In this document: piece after piece, positions 1 through 12,619 of the stretch
Layout: each line of letters opens with the position of its first letter
Numbering within the stretch: the stretch's first letter is position 1
Assembly (NCBI GenBank): GCA_038049695.1
Contig: CP142451.1
Span: 32,658,001 to 32,722,000, forward strand
DNA: 64,000 nt
Direction of reading: 5' to 3'
Origin: Cinnamomum chago
Taxonomy: Eukaryota > Streptophyta > Magnoliopsida > Laurales > Lauraceae
Made by a program: the position numbers and the translations under genes
The notes under the pieces: model-generated
The model's database searches: none
What the model saw: only the letters and a program-made list of their open reading frames with translations
What the model was told of the DNA's origin: nothing

Positions 1-168
1 CCGAAACTTCATGTGTACCTCTCTTTTGGCTGTTTTGAATGACCTTGCAGTTTTTGTTTGATTCTGACAAGATCTGATGCTTGAAGTGGCGCCTGCCTAT
101 TTGGGGTAGGATGCGGCTCCATGTAGCTTTTGGTGTGAAGAGGCAAAGTGACATTTTTTGTGTCAACT
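1..168 (-). mobile_element. LTR tip of the giant Tat/Ogre-type family (window edge)
   Basis: These bases match, almost base for base, the ends of the two complete LTRs at about 41055-41222 and 62055-62222. The LTR reads on the minus strand, so its first bases lie at about 168. The rest of this LTR, and any element attached to it, lies left of the window. It abuts the protease end of an Athila-like element, so it looks like an insertion of one LTR element into another. Whether it is a solo LTR or part of a full copy cannot be seen. Confidence 0.85.
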
Positions 169-2502
169 GTCATCTTGATCTGAAGGTTGATGAGAGGCCC
201 TAAAAGCATTCAGTCTCACTTTCATATTCCCGAAGGAAACATCCATAACTCCGATTCGACAATTAATGTTCGCATTGGCCGTGGCCAAAAAGGGCCGTCC
301 AAGAATGACAGTAGTGTGCTTCCGTGAATTTTGCACTGGTTCAGTGTCAAGGACGATGAAATCGACAAGGAAAAAGAACTTGTCGACCTTGACCAAAACA
401 TCCTCAATTATTCCCCAGGGCACCCTGACAGACCTATCAGCAAGTTGTAAGGTAACCGAAGTGGGCTTTAAGTCCCCTAGCCCAATCTGCTCATACACCG
501 AGTAAGGCAAGAGATTGACACTCGCTCCCAGATCCAACAATGCATGATCAATAACGTGACTCCCAATTGTGCAGGTAATGGTGGGAGTGCCAGGATCTTT
601 CAGCTTGGGAGGAGTGTCATTATGGAGAATTGAGCTCACTTGCTCGGTAAGTAAAACCTTCTTTGGCACATGAGATTTTGATTTGCGTTTTTTAGTGCAC
701 AAATCTTTCAGAAATTTAGCATAAGAAGGAACCTGCTTGATAGCATCCAGCAAAGGTAAGTTAATCTTTACTTGCTTAAACACCTCCAACATTTCATCCA
801 TGGTTGCTTTCTTTTTACTAAAAGGAGAGGGTGTGTCAAGACAAGTGGGAAAAGGGGTTTTAGGCACATATGGGGGTGCCTCGTTTCCCTTAGAAACTAT
901 GTCAGCCCGAGAGCTCTTGGGAGTGGCTGTGGGCTCTTTCACATCTTGCTTAGGCTCCTCAGACCTAGTCTCAACCTCACGCCCATTCCGTAATGTGACA
1001 ACCATTTTCTCTTGCTCATGATAGGTATCATTATGTTGCGAGCCACTACCCACATCAAAAGAATTCTTAGGGTTAACCGTGGGTTGGCTAGGCAAGCGTC
1101 CCTCCTCTCTTTTGTTAAGAGCATTAGCTATTTGCCCGATCTGGACCTCTAGCTTAGCTATGGATTGAGAGTGGGAATGGACCAGCTGAGTGGTTGCTTT
1201 GAGCTCTTTGAGCTCTTGCAACACTGTCTCCTCAAATGATGGAGTTCTTTGAGGTGGTTGAGGGTTGGGTTGCTGGTAGGATTGTTGGGAACGATAGGGC
1301 GCATGATTATATTGAAAATTTGGCCCATTTCCCGGTTGAGAGAATGAATTGCCTTGATCGGGCGACTTCCATGAAAAGTTGGGGTGATTGCGCCATCCCG
1401 GGTTAAAAGTATTCGAAAATGGATCATTACCCGGTTTGGCGAACCCCCGTGCAGCATTCACTTGCTCTTGCACAAACTCAGGAAATTGGGGTGCTGCAGG
1501 ACAATTGCTCACAAAATGAGCGGGACTAGAGCACAAAGCACAACCACCGGGTGGGGATTGGAGAGTTTGACCCACAGATAATAGCTGATCCAATTTTTGG
1601 GTCAAGGCAGCCACTTGAGTGGTGAGTTCATTAGATGGTTGAATTTCAAACACACCTCTAGGTTTTTGCAAATTAGAGGCTGCCGGCCTCTCTAATTTAG
1701 CAGTGGAAGCATGGTGCTGAAAGGTTTCACTCATGTTCTCAAAAAGCTCCCATGCCTCATCCTCATTTTTTAGCATAATTGATCCCCCACTGGCGGTGAC
1801 TACCATATTCCGCCATTCAGGAGACAATCCATCATAAAAGAACTGAACCAATTGCCACTTGGCAATTTGGTGATGAGGACATTTTCTAATGAGATCCTTG
1901 AATCTATCACATGCCTCATGAAATTGTTCATTATCAGTTTGGGCAAAGGATGTGATAGATCTCCTGTACTGATTTGTTTTACCGACAGAGAAATATTTAT
2001 CCAAGAATTTTTGTTGCAGTTGGGCCCAAGAAGTGATGGAGTTTGCAGGTAAAGTACTCAGCCAATACTTGGCTTTGTCCTTCGATGAAAACGGAAAGAG
2101 AAACATTTTCAAGGCCTCATTACTGAAATTGTTTATCCGCACTGTGGAGCAAATAACCAAGAACTCATCAATATGATTGTATGGGTCCTCATTGTTCAAG
2201 CCATAGAAAGAAGGAATAAGATTGATTGTGCTAGGCTTGATTTCATATTGAGCTGCCTATACAGTAGGCAGCTGAATACACGATGGTGACGCATATTCTG
2301 AAGGAGTATAGTGCTCCTTCAAGGACCGAAGAGGTGGAGCCACAGGAGCCCCATCTTCTTTTCTTGCCTCAGCCATTAGTGAACTTGTGTGTGAGCCAAC
2401 AGAAGGGTGTTTAGATGATCTAATTTTTCTAAGGACTCGCTCTAAATTTTGGTCTAGAGAAATTAAATCTGGGTGACAAGAGCGACGACCAAACATGCAC
2501 AC
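169..2502 (-). mobile_element. Athila-like Ty3/gypsy element: gag and protease part
   Basis: This is a fossil gag-protease region on the minus strand. It shows an Athila-type gag start (about 2250-2500), the conserved gag core with tryptophan-rich helices (about 1650-2190), a CX2C-type zinc knuckle near 1500-1560, a proline/glutamine-rich linker, and a retropepsin domain (about 200-560) with the typical LGRPFLAT motif near its end. Reverse transcriptase and integrase are not in the window: the element is interrupted on the left by an LTR of another family. The order gag-protease, the tRNA-Asp-like primer site at 2771-2787 and the LTR start TGATGAG support Athila. The copy is incomplete and looks broken in about one or two places besides the interruption. 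Confidence 0.85.
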
Positions 2503-2770
2503 ACAAAACTTACTGCAATTATATAAACAGAATCAGAAGGTTTAGGACTTACCTTGCCTTGGAAAGAGAAGAGAGATTTCTTTTGAGTAAAACTTTGTCC
2601 TTTGTGAACTCTCTTAGATCCCTGCACGAATTCTAGAAATCTGTGTTAAAATCAATGCCCTGCAGTAAGGATAATAGACAATGTGAATAAAGCTAAAAAA
2701 GAAAAATAAAAAAATTAAATAAACTAAACTAATATCAGAATTAAAAGAAACAAACAACCGTGCTAATTTT
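2503..2770 (-). other. Leader of the Athila-like element
   Basis: Untranslated stretch between the primer site and gag, AT-rich toward 2700. No further feature seen. Confidence 0.6.
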
Positions 2771-2787
2771 CCACGGCAACGGTGCCA
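2771..2787 (-). promoter_or_regulatory. Primer binding site, tRNA-Asp type
   Basis: On the minus strand this reads TGGCACCGTTGCCGTGG, a close match (two or three differences) to the complement of the plant tRNA-Asp 3' end. It lies 6 bp inside the LTR edge at 2794, where a primer site is expected. Athila elements are known to use tRNA-Asp. Confidence 0.75.
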
Positions 2788-2793
2788 AAATTA

Positions 2794-4153
2794 TGATCGA
2801 TCCTAAAATAGGGTTTCAAATATAATTTATTCTCCGCTATTATCTCCGCTTGCAAAAGCAGAGATGTTAACCGAGTGTCGTATCCACAGGGACAAAAAGG
2901 CTAAGTTGCGTTGTTTCCTAAATTCATAAACTAATCCTATTGGAAAACAAAGTTCTGATTATTAAACTAATCCTATTAGAAAGTGAAGTGTTGGGTTGAT
3001 GGGTTTGCAATTCCTAAATTAACAAATTGAAAGACAAGTTTTTGATCCAATTAGAGAAAAGTCTTAGGGTATGAATCCACCGTAGCCTCGTGCAATGGCG
3101 AATATAGGTCTAGGGTTTCACTGTCAATGCTTTCCAGACTCGTTCTGGTTACAAACCTTCACAGAGTCAACAAATAAGGGGAGTGGATGCAAATCAGGGC
3201 ATAACCTATCTCTATGGCATAGATTATCCTAGATCTAACAAACACATTCATTCAAACATCATGTTATATGACTTGGTATTCCAAACTACAAGAATAAAAC
3301 ACCAAGAGAGATATTGCATTAATAAACGAATCCAATCAATGGATTAAATCAATGTCATATAATCAAAGCATTGAAAGTAAATCCCTAGAACCTACACATT
3401 GCTATAAACACAAAACTAAAGTTTCATCACAACCTTAAGATGGAGATTTAGTTACTCATGGAAGACGATTGACGAAGAGTTCTTGACGAAACCCCCATTG
3501 ATGCTCTTCCCCAAGCTCCAAGAAAGCCTCCCAAAACTTCTCCCAAGATGTGAATATCCCCAAAGACGAGTTTGGGCTCTTATTTATAAGTTTTGGGGTG
3601 AAAAAGGTCTTTAATTCGTGCAGGAGATGGATTCCCGTCGGGTCCGGGCCCACTGGTCATCACAGCGAACTTCGTGAGGTCATATCTCCCTTGATATAGC
3701 TCCGATTTATATAATCTTGAACTCCACAGATATCTACTCGAAAAGAGCTTTCCAACAGTATGTAGATTTCACGAATCCGATACTTGAGTTGAAAGTTATG
3801 ACCATTTCAAGTTGTTGCCCCTGAAAATTCCGAGAATAATTGTGCAATTAGAAGACCTTCTATGTTGGCATGCTATGGGGTGAGTAGGACCCATGTTGGA
3901 CATCCAAGACATGTTTGGACTCTTGCTTTGCTTTCTTATTTGAGTCTCTTCCCATATTTGGCATGCTTTCTTACTTGCAACTCCGGTTTGTCATGCTTTG
4001 TGAGATTTCTTCCATTTTAGCTCTGAATTTCGCTCATTGCATCTGTAGTACCTACAAACAATAAAATAACAAAAATAAGCTAATTAATCTCTTTCGACGG
4101 TATAACAAAGTCCTTGTTAAGGGGCCTAAAATGTATTTTTTAGGCTCTCATCA
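2794..4153 (-). mobile_element. 5' LTR of the Athila-like element
   Basis: About 1360 bp bounded by TG at 2794 and CA at 4153. On the minus strand it begins TGATGAGAGCC. A TATA-like TTATAAATAAG lies on the minus strand near 3580-3590. The region 3665-3850 is a clear diverged homologue of about 37000-37190 in the solo LTR at 35280-37854, so both belong to related families. The partner LTR is outside the window, so target duplications cannot be tested. Primer site and gag follow on its left. Confidence 0.75.
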
Positions 4154-7100
4154 ACGACTCTGGTGGCATTTAGAGACTTTTAGTCATAAAATTGGGAATT
4201 AAATATTTAAGGGGCATTGAAATGTCAAATCCCCGATAATGACTGTTGACAAAAAACTCTGCTTGTTGGGAAAAGGTTTTCTCTTTGGTGGACCTGGCTT
4301 TCCTACAAGTCTAATGAGTAATGAGGACATGTGGAGCATCACTTACGCATAAATCAAGCAAATTATAAGGAATCTCTGGCTGTCTCATTGCTGCACCAAA
4401 CACGTCAAGTAAAACACGGATTGTCGCGTGCCCTTTTCCGTTGAAACTGGTGCTACACGAAGGCTATGGTGCGATAGGTTTTAAATGCTACTATCATAGA
4501 ATCATAGTATTAACACAAAGCAAGTCTTGAGAGTTCATTTGTTTGATTGAACTACGGAAAAAGATGCATGGACCGACTGGGGGACCGATTTTGGGCCCGG
4601 TCCCCCAGGAGGACCATTGGATCCCAGGGAGGCTCGGATAAGTTAAGCAAATTAATCTGCCAGATTCTGGAAAAAAAAAAAAACCAATGGTGTAAACAAT
4701 CATATATCACAGTGGTTGCACTATGATCTCCAACATTTTTTTATTAAAATAATAAATGGGTCCCACTGTGACTCACAACATTATATTTGTCCCACTTAGA
4801 CCATGATTACTAATGTTGGTGAGCCCATTGTGATTATATCATCACCAGATAGACCCATTGTTGGTCACTAATATTATATTGGTCCCATATTTGTCACATT
4901 AGGTGATTGCTATTGTGATTATCTTTTCTGTGATTACCAATATTAGTTGGGTCCCTTTATGTATTCCGACATTAGATTGCGTGATTACACTTACCGGTTT
5001 ACCATCATGAAATGAGTGCTATGGAGAGAGTCGGCATCTGATATATTACACTATGTGCTAATGTTATATGACTTCCATTTTTAATAGAAAGTTTTCAGAA
5101 ATATATTATTGAGATGCCAACATAGAATCAACGAGTACATGTTGTTTAATCAAGAATGGGGTAAAATGCCACCAAACCACCATATCATCAACAAACTGAG
5201 CATGCCTAGTTAACTTATGAGCTAATGCATTCCCTTCTCAGCCCACCTGATGCACTTCAAACCTGATAAAATGTTTCAACAAAAAATTGATCTCCTCAAA
5301 CAAAGGACTCTGTTTAGAAAATTTTGGAGTGGAAGACTTTAACGCCTCAACCGTCCACATAGCGTCTCATTTAAGAATAACTAGTGGAGCCCCTGCACGT
5401 GCTTTAGCCCCTGCACGTGCAAGAAACACACTCTTTCAATATGATAATATGAAAACATAAAGTCATTGAAAAACTCAATATTAACTATCCCAATGGAGAA
5501 TGACCAGTTTACATATAGCTCATTTTTTTGGCAAATTAAGTAATTTACAATCACTCATTGTTCTTATGAAATTTAGTAAAAGCTTCAATAGAAAAAAGTA
5601 AGAAGAAGATGGAATAACAAGATATATGGAAGGAAACTAATTAAAAAAAAATTGAAAACCAACCTTTTCTGCCTGTACATGATTAGGCAAAAACACTCAC
5701 CAATTTCAATATAGATCGATAGTCCGGCCTATTTCCTATTAAAATTTGTCTAAAACCTAGCGTCAAATACATACCAAATTCATGTTGAGAAGCACCGAAT
5801 GGCAGTAATACCAATACAAAAAAAATTTGAATATCATGGAAAGAAACAAGATTGATATGTCAAGATGAGGGCCAAAGCAACAACTTAAAAAGCTTTCTTT
5901 AATTAAGATGACACCGCAACCAAATTTTAAACCATGTACATTTGTGGTACTTTTGTTAGCTTTTTATGTATCATAAACCAGTTCTGTTACAGTCTAATTT
6001 TGTAGTAAGTGAATCTTTGAAACAAATATCATAATTTGAAGCAAGAGAACCAACTACAAAGAGATCTTTAGTCATGCACTCTCAGGGTGGACACAAATAC
6101 TTCCTAAGAAAATTTAATGGAAAATTCATTATCCTAGCATTATAGTAATGTGGTTACAATGTTGGACAGGAATCAAGTCCTAGAGTAATACTGGTTCGAC
6201 CTGAGATGATGCCTTGGATGAAGCAAGCAAAATCATAAAGAAAGACAATTAACACCCTCGAATACAGTTTAGCACGTAGAAAGAATGATAATGAACAATG
6301 CATGTTGCCAGAATTGCCTAAAACAAAAATAATAAAAAAAAAAATAGGGGCCCTAAAGCAATCACTTCAAATCAACATAAGAGGGTGGATCTAAAAACAT
6401 CAGTTGGCATATCATAATGATGGTTTCCATTACATCAAACTCATATAAACTTGAAAGGAAAAAAAAATACCTTATCATAATCCAAGAAGTAATAAGACAA
6501 GTCATTAGTCACTTGCATTGGATATTGGTTTGATATATAGCAATAAAATTCAAAAGAAAATCAACTTGCATGGAATGAAGAAATCAAGAAAAGTCTTACA
6601 TACAAAAATCTGTATATGCTTGCATATTCACAAAAAACTTTCATGACACCGAGATTATCTGGCTACTAAGAAAATGAAGCATCTAAATAGACCTTAAGCC
6701 TCTCTACAGCATCTCCGTATCTTTGGCTAGTGCATCCGCACATCAATGAAATATCTTCCTCATTTCAACCCACTAATGTCACCCAAGTCCTCATCACTAA
6801 GCATGAAAACACCATGCTTTCTTAGTAAAGGGGATATATATGTCCCAGTATTTCTTTTTCTAATCTGACACAAGCATACTATCAAACCACATAAAATATT
6901 TTTCTATATTGTTTAGAGTATTTGGTTAGATCTACTTGTGCATATTGTTTTGTGTTGATTGCGGATTTCGACCGCACCCTAACGTATTTGCTAGCATACA
7001 TAGGAATTTATAGTGAAATAAGCTTTGCTGAAAGATTATTAAAGAAGTGAGGGGTGAGAAACACGAAATTATGGATGCAAAAGGGACCTTGACCATCATG

Positions 7101-7811
7101 GGATTTGATTTCCAGGGTGATGGATGAACATTCACCTCTCATTTTTCCTCAAATCAATTTGATTGAGAGGTTATTTGATTGTCATTTTTTAATATTCATA
7201 TATGATTTTACATTTTAACCACTAATGAAAATCTGAAGCCCTATAACTCTTAGGAACTGCTGGAACGATTTTCTGTCATTCCTTATAAAGTTTGATGCAC
7301 TAAAATGTGTAACATGTTACAATTATTTTTTCTTTTTTCTTTTTTTTTCCAGAAAGAGGGGAACGCATTAAAAGATTAAAAAAAATTATAAATGGGCCAA
7401 ACCTTCTGGCAAAATCACTAATGTCAAAGATGACATACAAGATAACCAATCCACCAAACTGATTAATACAACACAAAAACAACCAATAGAAAAAAAAAAA
7501 GCCCGACTGGTCTCTACCTCCTCTGAATGTTAAAATTTGGTTTCATTTATAACATTGCTGGTCATTTTTTAATATTCAACTTTTCTTCATTTTTAATTGC
7601 TTATAAAAATTTAAAGTAAATTTCACTAATATTTCAGTAACATAAAAAAAAAGGCCCAACATTAAAAAGAGATTTTCTATTGTCGCAAAGTTCACTTTGT
7701 CGGATGTTGATGGAGACTAAATGTTTAAAATGTCACAATTTTATTTCACATATTTCATTTCTAGCATTGCAAATTCAATGAAACAAAATACCAACCAACC
7801 AAAATAGTACC
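4154..7811. other. AT-rich intergenic stretch
   Basis: No gene model supported. It contains imperfect short repeats of the type 'gggtcccatTGTGATTA' around 4740-4990 and a RNase H-like remnant at 5150-5400 described separately. The rest is homopolymer-rich and unassigned. Confidence 0.5.
5150..5400 (-). pseudogene. RNase H-like remnant (LINE or host RNase H family)
   Basis: The minus strand codes for a typical C-terminal RNase H piece: an AMWTVEALKSS stretch, then FEVHQVG, then EGNALAHKLTRHA, the plant 'REGN..AH.LA' signature found at the ends of L1-type LINE polyproteins and in host RVT_3-like proteins. There are in-frame stops (one inside 'HQVG*EGN'), no start and no neighbouring reverse transcriptase within several hundred bases. 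It is a decayed fragment of about 80 residues. LINE origin is likelier because LINE reverse transcriptase debris also occurs at 14.6 kb. Confidence 0.6.
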
Positions 7812-7816
7812 CAACT

Positions 7817-10800
7817 TGTGAGGCCCCACCCCTTTGTGGGCCCTCAATTTGAATTTGAATACTATTTAATAGTATATACTAGCTAATTATACTAATTAGG
7901 GGTTAGTAAGGGTAGTTATGTATTTTCCTAAGTTTTAGTTAGATTAGTCTAGTTGTATTAGTATAGGGTTTATAGGGGTCTTTTGCAATTTCTAGGGTTA
8001 GTTGTGAGTGGAGGACCTAGCTAGGTATTAGTGTTATTTATAGGGGGGGTATCCATAAAAGACTCTTCTAGAACCTTTCCCCCTAAAGACCTAAATGCCC
8101 TCTACCCTAACCCTAATCCTACACAAACTAGAAGGGCATTTCAGTCCTTAGCCCAAACCCCCAATCCTATAAATACAGCACATTTCCCAAGGCACCATAG
8201 CTACTGTTCATCGTCTTCACTTCCCCTCTCCTTCCTCTCTTCTAGACCTAGGCTTTGAGCTGGTTTTATGCTGGAGAAGACTCTAGGAGCTGGGATTTCA
8301 TTGGTTTTCTCTTCTCTCTCTCTCTACAACCTCTCATTTCAACAAGGCAAGTGCAATATGCATATTTAACATAGAATATATGTTTCTATTCACTTGATTC
8401 TGTATTTTCAATTCAGTTAATGTACATATGCTAGATCTACCTATGAGCTTAGTGTTGATGGATTTTTGGCATTGATGGATGGGTTTTTACCCATTTGGAA
8501 AATCAATGACCCTTTTAGTGTTGGATGGAGGTACATTGAAGTATTTTTATGTTTCCTATTGATTTGGTGATGTTTGGGCGAGATTGGAGGAGGTTTAATG
8601 AAAAAATGGGTTGAAGGAGATGAAACCCAGAAATCTGGTTTTCTCCAAGTTTGCGTGTGCCCGGTCGACCGACCGACCAACCTGGGAAAAACCAGGTCCC
8701 AGTTATTTTTCCTGCAAAACTGGAATTTCAGTGTACTCGGTCGACCGAGCCCTGCTCCAGGTCGACCGAGCACACAGGCTCTGCAGGAATTAGCTGGGAG
8801 TTGGATTTTCTCTCAGAACCAGAAAATCCAGTGTACGCGGTCGACCGAGCCCTGCTCCGAGTCGACCGAGCACACAAGACCCGCAGTGAAAATGCCTAAG
8901 AGCTGGGACATCACTTTTTCCAGGGTTTCTGTGTATGCAGTCGACCGCGCAGGCCAGGAGGTCGACCGAACACACAGGGAACCACTGAGAACAGACCATG
9001 ACTCCAGGTGCCTAACCCAATTTTTCCAATGCACTCGGTCGACCGACCAGGCCAGGAGGTCGACCGAGCACACTGCACCAGGGTCGACCTGGGGGTCAAC
9101 CCCCAGTGTACTCGGTCGACCGAGCACACTGTGAATTGTGAATTTCCAGTTTTCAGTATTTTGAAGTTTTGATCATTTGTGGGGGCCCATTGACCATCCA
9201 AATGGACTTCTATTGATGTACCAAGCCCGAGTCAATGGTGTGGTTCAACCTTGACTCGTGGGGACCACCAAGTAGGGTTTTGGTTGTTTAATCAAAGATA
9301 ATTCAATCCTTAAATGTTGACGATGATGCCCGTAACCTCAGGAGCACCAAACACAATATCCTTTGGCATCTGAGACTCCATTTAAAGATCAAATTACCTG
9401 AGATGGACCTGAACCTGAATGTGATCCATTACCTAGGTTGACTTATTGTTATTTCCTTATTGATTCTCATGCTTGAAGTTCATACTTCACTTATCTTATT
9501 ATTGTCACTCTTATGTCCCTTCTATAGCTTATGACTGTTAATTAAACGAAAATGGATGACCTGAACCTAGAATATCTTAGAGGTGACCCGATGGTGTGAT
9601 TGGGAGAATAATGACCCGTGTCTGTGGCTAGGCGGGCCTTTTTCTGGCCTAAGTATGGATCTGTTATACCCTTAGAGTTGAAGAGGTGTATTGTATTAGA
9701 CTTAAAACTCATTTTGGATAAGAATGGACTGTTTGTTAGTGGAAATGGATAGGTTGCCTCGTTTGGGACTGTTTTAGACCAGGTCATGTGTTTGATGGGC
9801 CTTGGTATGGATCCAACGAGTGGGCTTGGACTTAGATTGTAATCCATGGACTGATTTGATATTGGAACCTCTTAGAGACATTGTTAGGACCTTGTTCACG
9901 CAAGGCAAAGCCTAGACAGACACAGACCCTTAGAGTTTCCTCGAGTCGGCATAGACGTTCACTCGGTTGATTTAAGCTCAGCCATTGGACTGATCATCCC
10001 TGGTATGAGCTATTTATGAGTGTTGAGTGAGTTATCATGATGAGCTATGTTTTTAGATGGACGGTGTGATACCGAATCCAGTCTCCCCGAGTGATGAGTA
10101 TGGTGAGACTGATGAGTGATTTGCGGGGTTAGTTATCCCTAGCACTAGTGAGATTCCCCACCGCAACTGTGTTCAGTATGGGAGGGCCGCAGCATAATAT
10201 CCCGTGGTAACCAGTTTGTGTGAATGTGTCATATCGTATTAGTCTAGATGCTATATTATCATGATCCTTTATGTTTATCTTGTTCAACTGCCTAGATCAT
10301 TTATCTTGATATTCGTTAATTTATATAACTGTCTCTACTCTTTTGATGTATATCATCCTATGTTACTTGCATACTGTGACTTGCCAGATCTTTAGATCTG
10401 ACCCATTTTGGTACTTAGGTCTCGACCCCGAGTACGCGGACGATGCTCTTGCGCTCGTAGAGGCGCCTATAGCTGGAGATTTCTTTTGGGGACCAGCCGA
10501 TCCAGATGTCGAGCCGGAGGGTGGAGAGCCAGTACATGGGCTTTGAGCGTTATCTTTATTTGGGCTTTTGAGTGATTTTGTAGTAAGCCGGGTAGCTATC
10601 AAATATGTAATTAACTTTTGTTGTTCTTATAAACTAATACTTTTAAACTAGGTTACAGTTCTGCTCTTATTTGATATATTATGATACTCATTGCTTCCGT
10701 GTTACTTCTTATGCTTCCGCAAATTGAACCATTGATATTATATCGTTCAAAAAATTTAAAATTGGACCTCACTGCGGACCTACGATCTTGGAAGTTCTCG

Positions 10801-10874
10801 GATTTTCCAGGAAGTAGCGCGCCAACTTCGGGCATTCCGACGACTTTATCGGTATCCGGAATTGGGGCGTTACA
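7817..10874 (+). mobile_element. Solo LTR, Tekay/Del-like Ty3/gypsy
   Basis: Starts TGTGAGGCCCCAC and ends GGGGCGTTACA, both typical of the Tekay/Del group. It is flanked by a perfect 5-bp duplication CAACT (7812-7816 and 10875-10879). A plus-strand TATA box (CTATAAATAC, 8167-8176) puts the promoter near the left end. With identical flanks and no internal region, it is a solo LTR left by recombination between two LTRs of one insertion. Open frames inside it (for example 8574-9134 and 10343-10546) have no recognisable domain. It carries an array of SalI-type palindromes, listed separately. Confidence 0.88.
8655..9135 (+). repeat. Array of GGTCGACC palindromes inside the solo LTR
   Basis: About ten copies of (c)GGTCGACCg or close variants occur in 480 bp, mostly in pairs such as ACTCGGTCGACCGAGC ... 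GGTCGACCGAGCACAC. Pair starts at about 8739, 8830, 8936 and 9034 give a spacing of roughly 90-105 bp. Each core is self-complementary over 8 to 14 bases. The surrounding bases vary more than the palindromes. Confidence 0.8.
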
Positions 10875-11109
10875 CAACTCATAGCTTTAAACGAATCAAC
10901 AACAAATCACAAGGATTCCAAGCAATCTTTGGCATTCTCATCTCCTCCTCTGACAAGCAAATCATATCTTTACAGGCATTGGGATCAAAGTTGAAATTTT
11001 CTACACATGAAAATCTCAACTGAAATTTCTCATTTGAGTTCTTACAGCGAATAAACAAATTCTTCAAACACAACCCTTTTCATGATCATTTGAGCTAAGC
11101 ATTTCATCA

Positions 11110-12345
11110 AAATATAATAATACTAATAAGTGAGGCCCACAGATGTGTAGTTCTCTTTGATCTTATATATATAATATAATATAATATAATATAATATAAT
11201 AATACTAAGTGGGGCCCACAGATGTGTAGAGAAAAAGCATGACAAGTTCTTCTACTAAGTGGGGCCCATAGATGTGTAGTTCTCGTTTTATTTTATATAT
11301 ATATAATATAATAATACTAAGTGGGGCCTACAGACGTGTAGATGTAGAGAAAAAGCATGACAAGTTCTTCTACTAAGTGGGGCCCATAGATGTGTAGTTC
11401 TCATTTTATATATATATATATATCTAATATAATAATACTCATGGGGCATACAGATATTATAATAATACTAAGTGGGGCCCACAAATGTGTAGATGTAGAG
11501 AAAAAGCTTGACAAGTTCTTCTACGAAGTGGGGCTCATAGATGTATAGTTCTCTTTTATTTTATACATATATAATATAATAATACTAAGTGGGGCCCACA
11601 GATGTGTAGTTCTCTTGTATTTTATATATCTATATAATATAATAATTCTAAGTGGGGCCCATGGATATCTAGATGTAGAGAAAAAGCATGAAAGGTTCTT
11701 ATACTAAGTGGGGCCCACAGACGTGTAGTTTCCTTTTATTATATATATATATAATATAATAATACTAAGTGAGGCCCACAGATGTATAGAGAAAAAGCAT
11801 GACAAGTTCTTCTCTTTTATTGGGGCCTACATGATATGTGTAGTTCTCTTTTATTTTATATATATAATATCATAATACTAAGTGGGGCCCACAGATATGT
11901 AGAGAAAAAGCATGACACTTTTTTCTCTTTTATAATAAGAGTATAGATATTATATGATTATTATTATAATATAATGAGAATATATTATTATATTATAATA
12001 TTTGGGGGGCCCCCACAAATGTGTAGTGAAAAAGTATGCAACTTCTCTTCTCTTTTATAATATAATAAGGGTATAGATTTTATATTATTATTATTATAAT
12101 ATAATAATAATATATTATTATATTATATTATAATATTTGGGGGTGGGCCCCACAAAGGTGTAGTGAAAAAGTTTGTAATTTCTCATAATAATATATTATT
12201 ATATTATATTATACTATTTGGGAGTGGGCCCCACAATGGTGTAGTGAAAAAGTTTGCAATTTCTCATAATAATATATTATTATATTATATTATAATATTT
12301 GGGGTGGGCCCCACAATGGTGTAGTGAAAAAAGTTTGCAACATTC
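11110..12345. repeat. AT-rich minisatellite with a GGGGCCCAC core
   Basis: From 11110 to about 11930, a unit of roughly 55-60 bp recurs more than ten times. It is built from CTAAGTGGGGCCCACAGATG, then TGTAGTTCTC or TGTAGAGAAAAAGCATGACAAG, then an (AT)n run. From 11995 to 12345 a second form takes over, with TTTGGGGGTGGGCCCCACAA then GGTGTAGTGAAAAAGTTTGC and a palindromic TAATATATTATTATATTA, in about four copies. The copies are diverged and no protein frame is kept. Confidence 0.85.
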
Positions 12346-12619
12346 CCTCTTTTATAATAGTAAGTATATAAGTAGTAGATAGTAGATAGTAGACACCATT
12401 CTGTCCAATCACCCCAATATGAAAGATCACTTGAAGCCCTCTCAAGAGTTGCTAAGGCTTCAATGTCTCCAGCACCTTCCACCTCATTTTCTAGCTTGCT
12501 CTAGTTTAGAATTGTTCATCGGTCATTTCGGAGACTACCAGAATCGACGGATGTGGAAATCTGTGCACCCAACGCTTTCGTGACCCGAAGACGACAGAAA
12601 GTTGGGTTTCGGTTTATGT

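Noticed and set aside
8574-9201. Overlapping open frames rich in RSTEH/GRP words
   Set aside because: Produced by the GGTCGACC palindrome array inside a solo LTR; similar frames occur on both strands.
10343-10546. Plus-strand open frame in the 3' part of the Tekay-like LTR
   Set aside because: Lies inside a solo LTR and shows no domain or start context.
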